From CAZWDL01 sp964632995 (GTDB lineage Bacteria; Bacteroidota; Bacteroidia; Chitinophagales; Saprospiraceae): a stretch of DNA of 28,182 nucleotides. Location: the NCBI GenBank assembly GCA_964632995.1, contig CAZWDL010000101.1, forward strand, positions 1 to 28,182, given 5' to 3'. The first letter of the stretch is position 1. Each line of letters starts with the position of its first letter. Positions 21,651-28,182 of this stretch are shown piece after piece. A program made the position numbers and the translations under genes. Below the pieces are notes generated by a model. It did not search any database. It had not been told where the DNA came from and saw only the letters and a list, made by a program, of their open reading frames with translations.

Positions 21651-22142
21651 TTAATAGTCAAGCGTCAGTATCCTGCCTTCCGTAAAGGCAAAGAGCTTGT
21701 CTCTTTCGGCGATCTGCACTCCCTCCATCACATCTTCAGGTGTGTAGCCGGCTGCTTTCAGGCAACCCGGGCATACGTATAGCGGCACGCCCCCGTCCAT
21801 CAGCTTCTGCAGTTGGGTTTTGGATGAGGGAAACTGCTCGTAGGTGATATCTTCGGAGGTTTTCAGCACGGTTTCCACCGCGTTGATATCGAAATAGACC
21901 AGCACGTCGCGGTTTTCCATCATCATGGCGGCCATTTGCAGCGGCATCAGCACCCGGTGGGGGTCGTCGGGGCCGGCGCTGATGTGGAGGAATACCCCTT
22001 CCGCCTGTTCGGCAGCTTGTTCGGTCAGGGCTTCATCGACGATCTGGCGGACGGCGGCTTCGTCCAGTCCGCTCTGCTGATTACCACAGGCGGAGATAAA
22101 GATGACTAGTAATCCGATTAACAAAAGATTGCGGGGGTTCAT
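21651..22142 (-). CDS. DsrE/DsrF-like family lipoprotein
   Basis: A 163-residue envelope protein. The lipoprotein signal peptide ends ISAC with Cys19 as the lipid anchor. The mature part has a DsrE/DsrF-like (predicted peroxiredoxin) fold: LHISAGPDDPHRVLMPLQMA, VLVYFDINAV and YVCPGCLKAAG. The CPGC pair is a likely sulfur-carrying or redox site, as in sulfur-relay proteins of this fold. Export to the periplasm with a lipid anchor is less usual for the family, whose best-studied members are cytoplasmic. It lies between the ACR3 remnant and the broken receptor unit on the same strand and seems intact itself. Confidence 0.82.
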   Translation of the reverse strand: MNPRNLLLIGLLVIFISACGNQQSGLDEAAVRQIVDEALTEQAAEQAEGVFLHISAGPDDPHRVLMPLQMAAMMMENRDVLVYFDINAVETVLKTSEDITYEQFPSSKTQLQKLMDGGVPLYVCPGCLKAAGYTPEDVMEGVQIAERDKLFAFTEGRILTLDY

Positions 22143-22273
22143 AATCCATGATTTTTTGCCAAAAAATACTACCTGGAAAATAAATGCTGCCTTGCTTTTC
22201 CGAAATGATTTTGGTCAGCCCCGGAGCTTTTTTTTGTCAATCTTTACTCGAAAAAACTTCAACTGTTTCGCAC

Positions 22274-22525
22274 TCAGGTTCCTAAGGCCTTTTCGGAATA
22301 GAATTTTTTTCTCAGCCAAAAAGCTACGATCACCAGTGCAATAAGGGCCGGCACTTCTACCAGGGGACCGATCACTCCGGCAAAGGCCTGTCCGGAATTC
22401 AATCCGAAGACGGCGATGGCGACCGCAATAGCCAGTTCGAAGTTGTTCCCGGCGGCGGTGAAGGAGATGGCGGCATTGGTGGGATAATCGGCGCTCAGCG
22501 CCTTGCCGGTAAAAAAGCTGAAGCA
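22274..22525 (-). pseudogene. ACR3 arsenite efflux permease, C-terminal remnant
   Basis: The last 83 codons of an ACR3/ArsB-type arsenite exporter remain in an open frame. Hallmarks are SADYPTNAAISFTAAGNNFE followed by LAIAVAIAVFGLNSGQAF and GVIGPLVEVPALI, the best-conserved end of the family, covering the last two or three membrane helices. The intact protein has about 350-400 residues. Homology stops at 22525, exactly where the 58-bp repeat begins, and no start codon or upstream part survives in the window. The arsC-like gene upstream on the same strand shows that this was an ars operon. The remnant cannot transport arsenite. Confidence 0.88.
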
Positions 22526-22583
22526 TGACGGAATAAGAGGCGTAAGAAAACTGAAGACTTAAGTGAAACAGCCTCTCAGTACT
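22526..22583. repeat. 58-bp dispersed repeat, copy B, at the ACR3 breakpoint
   Basis: 93% identical to positions 1-58 of the window. Its left edge is the exact point at which ACR3 coding sequence ends. The right edge lies 45 bp before the stop codon of the arsC-like gene. It is either the scar of an insertion sequence or a small mobile element, and a deletion accompanied or followed its arrival. Confidence 0.85.
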
Positions 22584-22628
22584 TGGAAGTAAAAAAGAAA
22601 CGGGAGTTGAAGGCTGAATCTTTAATCG

Positions 22629-23336
22629 TCACGGCCTATTCAATCCTTTTTTTGTCAGCTGCATAGCGTAAAAAATTTCCCGGCCGATCTGCCGGACGCG
22701 CTCATCGTAGCGCTGCCGCTCCTGCGGCGTATCATCGGCTTCTTTGGGGTCCTCATAAGTCAGGGCCAGGCGGAACTCCGCGCCGGGGATGAACGGACAG
22801 TTTTCGTCGGCTTCGGCGCAGGTCATGACGGCGGCGAAAGCTTGACCAGGATGACCTGTGTCTTTAGCATGATCCGTTATCTGGGAAGCGGGGCCTGGGT
22901 TGATGGGGTGATCATAAGTTTTGGAGAAACACACTAACGGGGGGCGGTTTTTTGCGAAGGAGACGAAATAGTGGGGATTCTCGCCGTGAGCGTCATGCAC
23001 ATTGATTTGAAAACCGGCGCGCCTGATCGCTGCGACGGCCCGGGGATTGAAACCGGTCGCTTCCGTGCCGCCTGAATAGGTTTGTACCCCTTCCAGTTCA
23101 AAATAAGCGGCGGCGGTGGCGGCCCAGATCTGACTGATGTGGCTGCGTCGGGAATTGTGTGTGCAGATGAAGTTCAGTGCGGCAGGTTGGCCGGCTTCAA
23201 GCTTGCGGGTGATATACCTGGCCATTCTGGTGAGCAGCGTCCGCCGGTTTTCCGGGATCAGCTTTGTTTCATCAAACAGGCTCTCGATATAATCCTGTAG
23301 TGCAGGGAAAAGCTTTAGTTTTTCGTTACCGGCCAT
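22629..23336 (-). CDS. arsC: Arsenate reductase / low-molecular-weight phosphatase family protein
   Basis: A 235-residue thioredoxin-coupled ArsC-type enzyme that would reduce As(V) to As(III) in the cytoplasm. The P-loop CTHNSRRS (Cys58, Arg64) is the CX5R catalytic site of this fold. Cys173 and Cys180, seven residues apart (MTCAEADENCPF), correspond to the resolving pair of the S. aureus pI258 enzyme, so the full disulfide relay seems present. The first 50 residues are a helical extension common in Bacteroidota homologues. The reading frame is intact although its partner exporter ACR3 downstream is destroyed, so its product As(III) would have no exporter here. It could alternatively act as a tyrosine phosphatase. 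Confidence 0.85.
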   Translation of the reverse strand: MAGNEKLKLFPALQDYIESLFDETKLIPENRRTLLTRMARYITRKLEAGQPAALNFICTHNSRRSHISQIWAATAAAYFELEGVQTYSGGTEATGFNPRAVAAIRRAGFQINVHDAHGENPHYFVSFAKNRPPLVCFSKTYDHPINPGPASQITDHAKDTGHPGQAFAAVMTCAEADENCPFIPGAEFRLALTYEDPKEADDTPQERQRYDERVRQIGREIFYAMQLTKKGLNRP

Positions 23337-23964
23337 TTCGTTTTGATTGATTGTTTTATTGGAATATTACGATGAATGGCGGAGTTGGCCAAATTCTGTG
23401 CTTGGAAAATAATCGGAAGTTGTTGGTACAGACCGGGGTGTTTTGTGTGTATACACCGGAAAGGTAGGTGGAGTGGATGGTTGGATGATTCCTGCTTGCT
23501 TAATGCGGTTTAGTTGTGGATTAATCTTCTGCGAAGCCAAAATGTCGGGATGGGTAATAAGTGTTTACAGGCCTTGAATTGAACTGTTGGTTGAGCGTCC
23601 GTTCAGCTGAAGCCGGATAAATCTCCGGCCGTTCGGGTTGCACGGGCTGGCGGCAAATGGCGGTAAGTTCAATACAGGTTTTTTACTCCAGGAACTATCG
23701 AAGGCGGGACTACTGCTCTGTAAAATAAGGTTGATTGAAGAATTTCGAATCTATTTCGGCTCTGATCAAGGCGTGGTGAAGGAGCATCTGCCTGCCGGAG
23801 TTCTGTGGCTGAGCCGCAACGCAGAGCAAGGCTGAAAGAGGACGAAATGATGGTTAGGAATTTAATTTACAGAGCACTGCGGCAGTGAACAGGGTTTGTG
23901 AATCGAAGATCGCTGGGAAATGAAAATGATTTTCCCCATATTTGAGTCAGGGAGCGCCCGTAAT
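23337..23964. other. Intergenic region upstream of arsC and of the TolB-like gene
   Basis: About 630 bp without a convincing gene. A 65-codon frame (23638-23835, +) starts only with TTG and has no recognisable similarity. A GTGTATACAC palindrome is at 23447-23456. No ArsR-type regulator gene or clear ArsR operator is visible upstream of arsC. Confidence 0.5.
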
Positions 23965-23993
23965 TTTGAAGATCCATTTTTAGAATACTTTTG
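23965..23993 (+). promoter_or_regulatory. Promoter of the TolB-like gene (TTTG / TACTTTTG)
   Basis: TTTG at 23965-23968, 17 nt, then TACTTTTG at 23986-23993, a perfect TAnnTTTG. The ATG at 24019 follows after 25 nt and fits the signal-peptide start, which rules out the longer frame starting at 23920. Confidence 0.6.
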
Positions 23994-24018
23994 GACCACC
24001 TGTGAAATAAACGAACCT

Positions 24019-25521
24019 ATGAAACTGCTTGTCATTTCCTTTCTGAGTATGAGTCTCTTCGTCAATCCTTTAATCGGTCAAAACAAGCTCGGTATTTTCG
24101 ATAACCATACCGATATCGGCTCCGTGAAGCACGCCGGCTTTGCAACTTATGATTCGGATTCCCAGACCTACACCATTGCCGGCAGCGGCGCCAACATGTG
24201 GTTTGGGGAAGATCAGTTTCACTATCTCTGGACCACTCTGCAGGGCGACTTTATCCTGCGTGCCGAAGGCCGCTTTCTGGGCGAGGGAGTTGATCCTCAC
24301 CGGAAGTGGGGCTGGATCGTCAAAAACGACCTGGACCACAATTCGGAGCACGTCAATGCCTCTGTCCACGGTGACGGGCTGACCTCCCTGCAGTACCGCC
24401 GGTCAGTAGGCGCTGATACCGAGGAAGTCACTTCTGAGAATACTGCTCCGGATGTGATCCAGCTGGAAAGGCGGGGAGATACCTTTATACTGTCGACGGC
24501 CAAATTCGGAGAGGAATTTACCCAGGTGCAGCTGGAAGAGATGCCGTTGGACAAAGAAGTTTACGTGGGCCTCTTCGTTTGCGCCCACAATCCCGATATC
24601 GTGGAGACCGCTATTTTCCGCAACGTTCGCATCGTGCGGCCCGAAGCGCCGGATTACGAACCCTACCAGGATTACCTGGGCAGCCGCCTGGAAGTGATGG
24701 ATGTGGAAACGGGACACCGGAAAGTGCTGTACACTTCGGCGCATTCCATTCAGGCGCCCAACTGGACGGTCGACGGGGAAAAGCTGATCTATAATTCAAA
24801 AGGGCTCCTTTACACCTACCATCTTCCGACGAATACTATCGAACCCCTCAATACCGGTTTTGCTACGAATAACAACAATGATCACGTGCTCACCTTCGAT
24901 GGCGAATTGCTGGGCATCAGCCACCACGATCCGGAAAACAACGGCAATTCATCTATCTACTACTTGCCCGTGGAAGGGGATTCCACCCCGGTGCGGGTGA
25001 CCAAACCCGGCAAGGAGGCCTCCTACCTGCACGGCTGGTCGCCGGATAATGAAAAGATGATCTTTACGGGCAACCGGAATGGCCAGTACGATATCTACAC
25101 CGTCGATGTCGAGACAGGCAGAGAAACTCAAATGACGGATCAGCCCACCCTGGACGACGGACCGGAATATAGCCCCGACGGCCAACACATCTTCTTCAAT
25201 TCCGCCCGCACCGATACCATGCAGCTCTGGCGCATGGATGCTGATGGGGGAAATAAAAAACAGCTGACCTTTGACGAGTATAACGATTGGTTCCCCCACG
25301 TCAGCCCCGATCAGAAGTGGATCGTCTTCATCTCCTTTCCCAAAGATATCGATCCCGGCGACCATCCTTTTTACAAACACTGCCTCCTGCGCATTATGCC
25401 CTACGAGGGCGGCGAACCCCGGGTGATCGGCTACATCTACGGCGGGCAGGGCACCATCAATGTACCGAGCTGGTCGCCGGACAGCAAAAAGATCGCCTTT
25501 GTGACGAATACCAAGATATAG
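24019..25521 (+). CDS. Secreted TolB/PD40 beta-propeller protein with N-terminal jelly-roll domain
   Basis: A 500-residue exported protein. The ATG at 24019 gives a signal peptide (MKLLVISFLSMSLFVNPLIG). Residues ~25-205 resemble a concanavalin-like/DUF1349 beta-sandwich (TIAGSGANMWFGEDQFHYLW, GRFLGEGVDPHRKWGWIVKN). Residues ~215-500 form a TolB-like propeller with PD40 blades, seen as APNWTVDGEKLIYNS, HGWSPDNEKMIFTGNRNGQ, PEYSPDGQHIFFNSARTD, PHVSPDQKWIVFISFP and PSWSPDSKKIAFVTNT. No catalytic domain follows, so it probably binds or senses carbohydrate or protein in the periplasm rather than acting as part of the Tol-Pal system. It is monocistronic and convergent with the RND gene. Confidence 0.88.
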   Translation: MKLLVISFLSMSLFVNPLIGQNKLGIFDNHTDIGSVKHAGFATYDSDSQTYTIAGSGANMWFGEDQFHYLWTTLQGDFILRAEGRFLGEGVDPHRKWGWIVKNDLDHNSEHVNASVHGDGLTSLQYRRSVGADTEEVTSENTAPDVIQLERRGDTFILSTAKFGEEFTQVQLEEMPLDKEVYVGLFVCAHNPDIVETAIFRNVRIVRPEAPDYEPYQDYLGSRLEVMDVETGHRKVLYTSAHSIQAPNWTVDGEKLIYNSKGLLYTYHLPTNTIEPLNTGFATNNNNDHVLTFDGELLGISHHDPENNGNSSIYYLPVEGDSTPVRVTKPGKEASYLHGWSPDNEKMIFTGNRNGQYDIYTVDVETGRETQMTDQPTLDDGPEYSPDGQHIFFNSARTDTMQLWRMDADGGNKKQLTFDEYNDWFPHVSPDQKWIVFISFPKDIDPGDHPFYKHCLLRIMPYEGGEPRVIGYIYGGQGTINVPSWSPDSKKIAFVTNTKI

Positions 25522-25532
25522 GATATCGGCTA

Positions 25533-25566
25533 AAGGCGCCGCCCGACGCGCGAGAGGCGGCGCCTT
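25533..25566. terminator. Bidirectional hairpin between convergent genes
   Basis: AAGGCGCCGCC (25533-25543) pairs with GGCGGCGCCTT (25556-25566) around 12 nt. It lies between the TolB-like stop (25521) and the RND stop at 25566, so it can end both transcripts. T-runs are lacking. Confidence 0.6.
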
Positions 25567-28182
25567 CAAGGGCGGCTCCTCACTTCGGATCCACCAGGGT
25601 CAAAAAACAGCGGCATCACCACCGTAATCACTAGCAGTGAGAACAGCAGCCCGCCGATGGTCCCCGCCGCCAGCGCGAACCAGAACACCTCTTGCTGACC
25701 GTGCACGAGAAAGGGGACCAGGCCCAATGCGGTAGAGAGAATGGTCAGGAAGATGGGCAGGATTTTGTGGCGGTAGGCAAGGAGGTAGAGGTCGAGTGCG
25801 GCATGGTCTCCCGCTTTCCCACTTCCCACTTCCCACTTCCGACTTCCGCCTTCCCACTTCCGACTTCCGGCTTCCCACTTCCTTTTCAGTCCATTGTACT
25901 CATTCAGGATCAGGATCAGGCTGTTCACCGTCAGGCCGCTCACCAGGAGGAAGCTGGTGTAGCCGCCCTGGTCGAAGAGGAGGTCGAACCAGTAGAAGGT
26001 GAGGAAGATGCCGATGAAGGAGGTGGGGATGAGGAGGATGACGACAAGCGCCTGGCGCAGGCTTTCGAAGGTGACGGCGCAGATGAAGAAGATAAGGCCG
26101 ATGACCAGGCCGACCAGCCCGTAGAGCCGGCGTTCCTGCCTTCCATAAGAGTAGGTGATGCGCTCCATGGTGTAGCCGAGGGGCATTTCCAGGGTCATCT
26201 GGTCCATGACCTCGTCGAGGTATTTGCTGCCGAAGCGGGCGCTGCCGGTGTATTCGAATTCCACCATGCGGATGTACTGCTGGTCCTCCTTGTGCAGGGC
26301 GCCGGCGACCTTTCGTTTTTCCAGGCCGGTAAATTGTGCGAGGATCATCCGGGTGCTGTCGTCCACGGCGAGCTGTTCGTTTTGCAGTTCCCAGAGATCG
26401 TTGTCTTCCAGGCCCGCAGGAACGAGCCGCAGCGCTACGCCGCCGGGGCCGCGGGCCTGCGGGCGGGTCGCCTGGTTGAAAGCCTCCAGCTCGCCGGGCA
26501 GCAGGGTGGGGGAGAGGCCCCGCCGGGCCAGCGCGCCGCGGTCGAGCGTGAGGGCGTACTCGTAGCGGTCTTTCGTCCACCAGTCGATGTTGGCTTCGGT
26601 GTTGACCTCCTGGATGCGCGGGTGGACCAGCAGCCGTTCGGCGAAGCGCTCCGCCTGCCGGGCCAGCTCTTCCTTGTTGTAACCGTACAGTTTGACGCGG
26701 AAGCGCGGCGGACTCGCTCCGCCCGCATTGCTGAAGCCCTTCCCTACGCCGTATATATTCCATTTGACGCCGCCCAGGTTCAGGCTGTGCGCGATCAGGC
26801 GGCTGCGCAGGATATACGGAAAGGATATATCATAACCCGGATTGAAGGTGATACGCAGCAGCCCGTTTTGCCCGTCGTACACCTGCGTGGTGAATAATTT
26901 GATTTCCCGCTCGTAGCGGGATATGTATTTTTCCATTTGTTCAAACACGTCGTTGAGCTGCCGCAAGGTCGCCCCGGGCGGCATACTGCCGCGCACGTAG
27001 AGCACCGTCTCCTCTGCTTCCCGGTAGGCCGAGCCCTCGTAGACGTAATACGTAAACAGCCGCAGCGTGCCGCCTAACCATTTGTTGACTACCGGCTTGA
27101 TGTTGTCGACGTAGTAATCGCTGCCCAGCGTTTTATTGTACCAACTCCAGCCCTCGATCTCATTGGGCAGCCAGAAGACCGGCAGGCCGAAAGCCAGGAC
27201 GACGCCGAGCAAGGCTTTTTTGCGGTGATGTAACAGGATGGAGACGGTGGCGGCGTGCAAGCGAGTTAAAAAGTGGGAAGTGGGAAGTCGGAAGTGGGAA
27301 GTCGGAAGTCGGAAGTCGGAAGTGGGAAGTGGGAAGTGGGAACGGGGGACATTTCCGACTTCCGCTTTCCCACTTCCGACTTCCAAAATCGCTGGGATGA
27401 GCCACCACGCTACCGCCAGCGAAGTTGCGAGGTTGATCATGATGACCTTGCCGAAGTCGAGCAGGTTGAGTTGCCACTGTTCGGGGAGGAAGAAGATGAT
27501 GACCAGGGCGGAGATAGTGGTGAGGGTGGCGGCGAGGAGGGCGGGGAACACCTGGCGGTCGCCGCGGCGGCGCAGGTGGTGGGCCATGACGATGGTGTTG
27601 TCGATGATGAGGCCGAAGCTGACGGTGACGCCCGCCAGTGCGTAGAGGTGCAGCTCGACGCCGAGGGCGTAGTAGCCGATGGCGGCCAGGCCGAGGGTAG
27701 CGACGAGGCCGGCGACGATAAGCAGCAGGTAGCGCCAGGAGCGGTAGGCCAGCAGGACGAAGAGCAGCAGGATGCCGAGCGACAGCAGGGTGCGGTCGCG
27801 GATTTTGGCCAGCTCATCGCGCAGGTACTCGGTGCTGTCTTCCTCCAGGCGGAGCTGGTAGGAGGGCGGTAGTTGATCGCTGAGCTGTTCCACCTGCCGG
27901 CGGACTGTTTTAGCCAGCGCGATGGTGTTGACGCCCCTTTCGGGAAAAGCGATCAGGCGGATGCTGTTCTGGCCGTTGATGCGGTAGTAGCGTTGGGGCG
28001 GCTGCTCGTCGTAGCTCACCCCGGCCAGATCGCCGAGGTGCAGCAGGCGGCCGCCGCGCCGGGCGACGGGGATGGCCTTCCACTCGGGGGCGGTCCGGGG
28101 GGTGGCTCCCTGCAGGCGGAGGTAGTAGGTGCGTTCGCCGGTGCGGGCGCTGCCGAGGGCTTCGCTGTGGAAGGCTTCCTGC
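25566..28182 (-). CDS. Efflux RND transporter permease subunit (5' end outside the window)
   Basis: At least 872 codons of an inner-membrane RND pump; the frame is open to the edge at 28182, so the first ~150-200 residues are missing (a GTG at 28019 is not the true start). Recognisable are TM4 (GVTVSFGLIIDNTIVMAHHL), TM10 (VSGLTVNSLILILNEYN) and the conserved TM11 ending STALGLVPFLVHG. AcrB has two Asp in TM4 and a Lys in TM10 for proton relay; here the pair is Asp-Asn and the Lys position appears to be Val, so the relay is non-canonical. Two heptamer arrays add low-complexity segments (KWEVGSR-type and HFPLPTS-type) in loops predicted to be cytoplasmic, after TM6 and after TM10. The cargo is unknown. 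Confidence 0.9.
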   Translation of the reverse strand, partial: QEAFHSEALGSARTGERTYYLRLQGATPRTAPEWKAIPVARRGGRLLHLGDLAGVSYDEQPPQRYYRINGQNSIRLIAFPERGVNTIALAKTVRRQVEQLSDQLPPSYQLRLEEDSTEYLRDELAKIRDRTLLSLGILLLFVLLAYRSWRYLLLIVAGLVATLGLAAIGYYALGVELHLYALAGVTVSFGLIIDNTIVMAHHLRRRGDRQVFPALLAATLTTISALVIIFFLPEQWQLNLLDFGKVIMINLATSLAVAWWLIPAILEVGSGKAEVGNVPRSHFPLPTSDFRLPTSHFRLPTSHFLTRLHAATVSILLHHRKKALLGVVLAFGLPVFWLPNEIEGWSWYNKTLGSDYYVDNIKPVVNKWLGGTLRLFTYYVYEGSAYREAEETVLYVRGSMPPGATLRQLNDVFEQMEKYISRYEREIKLFTTQVYDGQNGLLRITFNPGYDISFPYILRSRLIAHSLNLGGVKWNIYGVGKGFSNAGGASPPRFRVKLYGYNKEELARQAERFAERLLVHPRIQEVNTEANIDWWTKDRYEYALTLDRGALARRGLSPTLLPGELEAFNQATRPQARGPGGVALRLVPAGLEDNDLWELQNEQLAVDDSTRMILAQFTGLEKRKVAGALHKEDQQYIRMVEFEYTGSARFGSKYLDEVMDQMTLEMPLGYTMERITYSYGRQERRLYGLVGLVIGLIFFICAVTFESLRQALVVILLIPTSFIGIFLTFYWFDLLFDQGGYTSFLLVSGLTVNSLILILNEYNGLKRKWEAGSRKWEGGSRKWEVGSGKAGDHAALDLYLLAYRHKILPIFLTILSTALGLVPFLVHGQQEVFWFALAAGTIGGLLFSLLVITVVMPLFFDPGGSEVRSRP
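25813..25882 (-). repeat. GGAAGTS heptamer array inside the RND gene (TM10-TM11 loop)
   Basis: Exactly ten 7-bp units (70 bp), mostly GGAAGTG and GGAAGTC on the coding strand with four variant units. They encode the low-complexity KWEAGSRKWEGGSRKWEVGS-like segment just after TM10, in a loop predicted to be cytoplasmic. Seventy is not a multiple of three, so the surrounding gene keeps its frame only at certain copy numbers. Confidence 0.9.
27269..27384 (-). repeat. GGAAGTS heptamer array with inverted arm inside the RND gene (TM6-TM7 loop)
   Basis: About eleven units read GGAAGTG/GGAAGTC on the + strand (27269-27345), followed after 11 bp by four units in inverse orientation (27357-27384). 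The coding strand (-) therefore encodes an EVGSGKAEVG segment and then repeated HFPLPTS/DFRLPTS. The two orientations can pair as a long hairpin. The loop between TM6 and TM7, predicted cytoplasmic, carries the insertion. Confidence 0.9.

Noticed and set aside
22215..22526. 103-codon Arg-rich frame on the - strand
   Set aside because: Wrong frame of the ACR3 remnant; the frame ending at 22274 gives the conserved permease sequence.
23638..23835. 65-codon open frame on the + strand
   Set aside because: It has only a TTG start, no promoter and no recognisable similarity; I keep it as unproven.
25692..26897. 401-codon open frame on the + strand
   Set aside because: It is antisense to the RND permease gene, whose protein is clearly recognisable; high GC content lengthens shadow frames.
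27269..27384. CRISPR or transposon end
   Set aside because: It is a simple heptamer array with an inverted part; there are no spacers, cas genes or transposase.

Overview
The window looks like a draft-assembly piece of a Bacteroidota genome, most likely a marine member of the Saprospiria (Lewinella/Phaeodactylibacter-like; this placement is inference). The evidence is CarboxypepD-reg/TonB-dependent receptors, a type IX secretion (T9SS) C-terminal domain, porin-family beta-barrels, two Tat-exported enzymes, an ECF sigma factor with an envelope partner, few Shine-Dalgarno sites, and several promoters with the Bacteroidota TTTG / TAnnTTTG signature. Two assembly gaps are present: 100 N at 3508-3607 and 10 N at 4997-5006.

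Layout. 1-3408: repeat copy A, a lipoprotein, then + strand genes for a fatty acid hydroxylase-type membrane enzyme, an outer-membrane beta-barrel protein and a flavodoxin-fold reductase, separated by clear hairpin terminators. 3409-3902: a ~131-bp tandem repeat broken by the 100-N gap. 3903-8215 (- strand): a Tat-exported histidinol-phosphate-aminotransferase-like PLP enzyme, a DUF6671 protein with a zinc-ribbon tail, and an S9 peptidase. 8216-9195: a gene-free block of nested inverted-repeat elements. 9196-11014: an ECF sigma factor overlapping by 8 bp a gene whose single product carries an anti-sigma-like N-terminus, an inner-membrane helix, a Pro-rich linker and an outer-membrane barrel. 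11357-12877: a DUF2892 membrane protein, a Crp/Fnr regulator with a well-placed palindromic site between the two, and a CWC-DUF5522 cysteine-rich protein. 13106-17911: a TonB-dependent receptor, divergent from a secreted M1 aminopeptidase. 18132-20110: a Tat-exported enolase-superfamily enzyme and an NTF2-like lipoprotein.

20285-23336 is a decayed metal/arsenic-type island on the - strand. ArsC (thioredoxin-type arsenate reductase) looks intact, but the ACR3 arsenite exporter survives only as its last 83 codons, cut exactly at a 58-bp repeat that also occurs at the start of the window. Downstream are an intact DsrE-family lipoprotein, a small membrane protein with an in-frame TAG, and a TonB-dependent receptor with an internal deletion and a lost C-terminus.

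24019-28182: a secreted TolB/PD40 beta-propeller protein converges on an RND efflux permease that runs off the window. The RND gene carries two arrays of the heptamer GGAAGTS inside coding sequence, at loops predicted to be cytoplasmic; a further array lies between the DUF2892 and Crp/Fnr genes. A heptamer is not a multiple of three, so copy-number slippage would switch the reading frame. This possible phase-variable efflux pump, the sigma/anti-sigma-barrel fusion and the repeat-associated destruction of the ars locus are the observations most worth pursuing.
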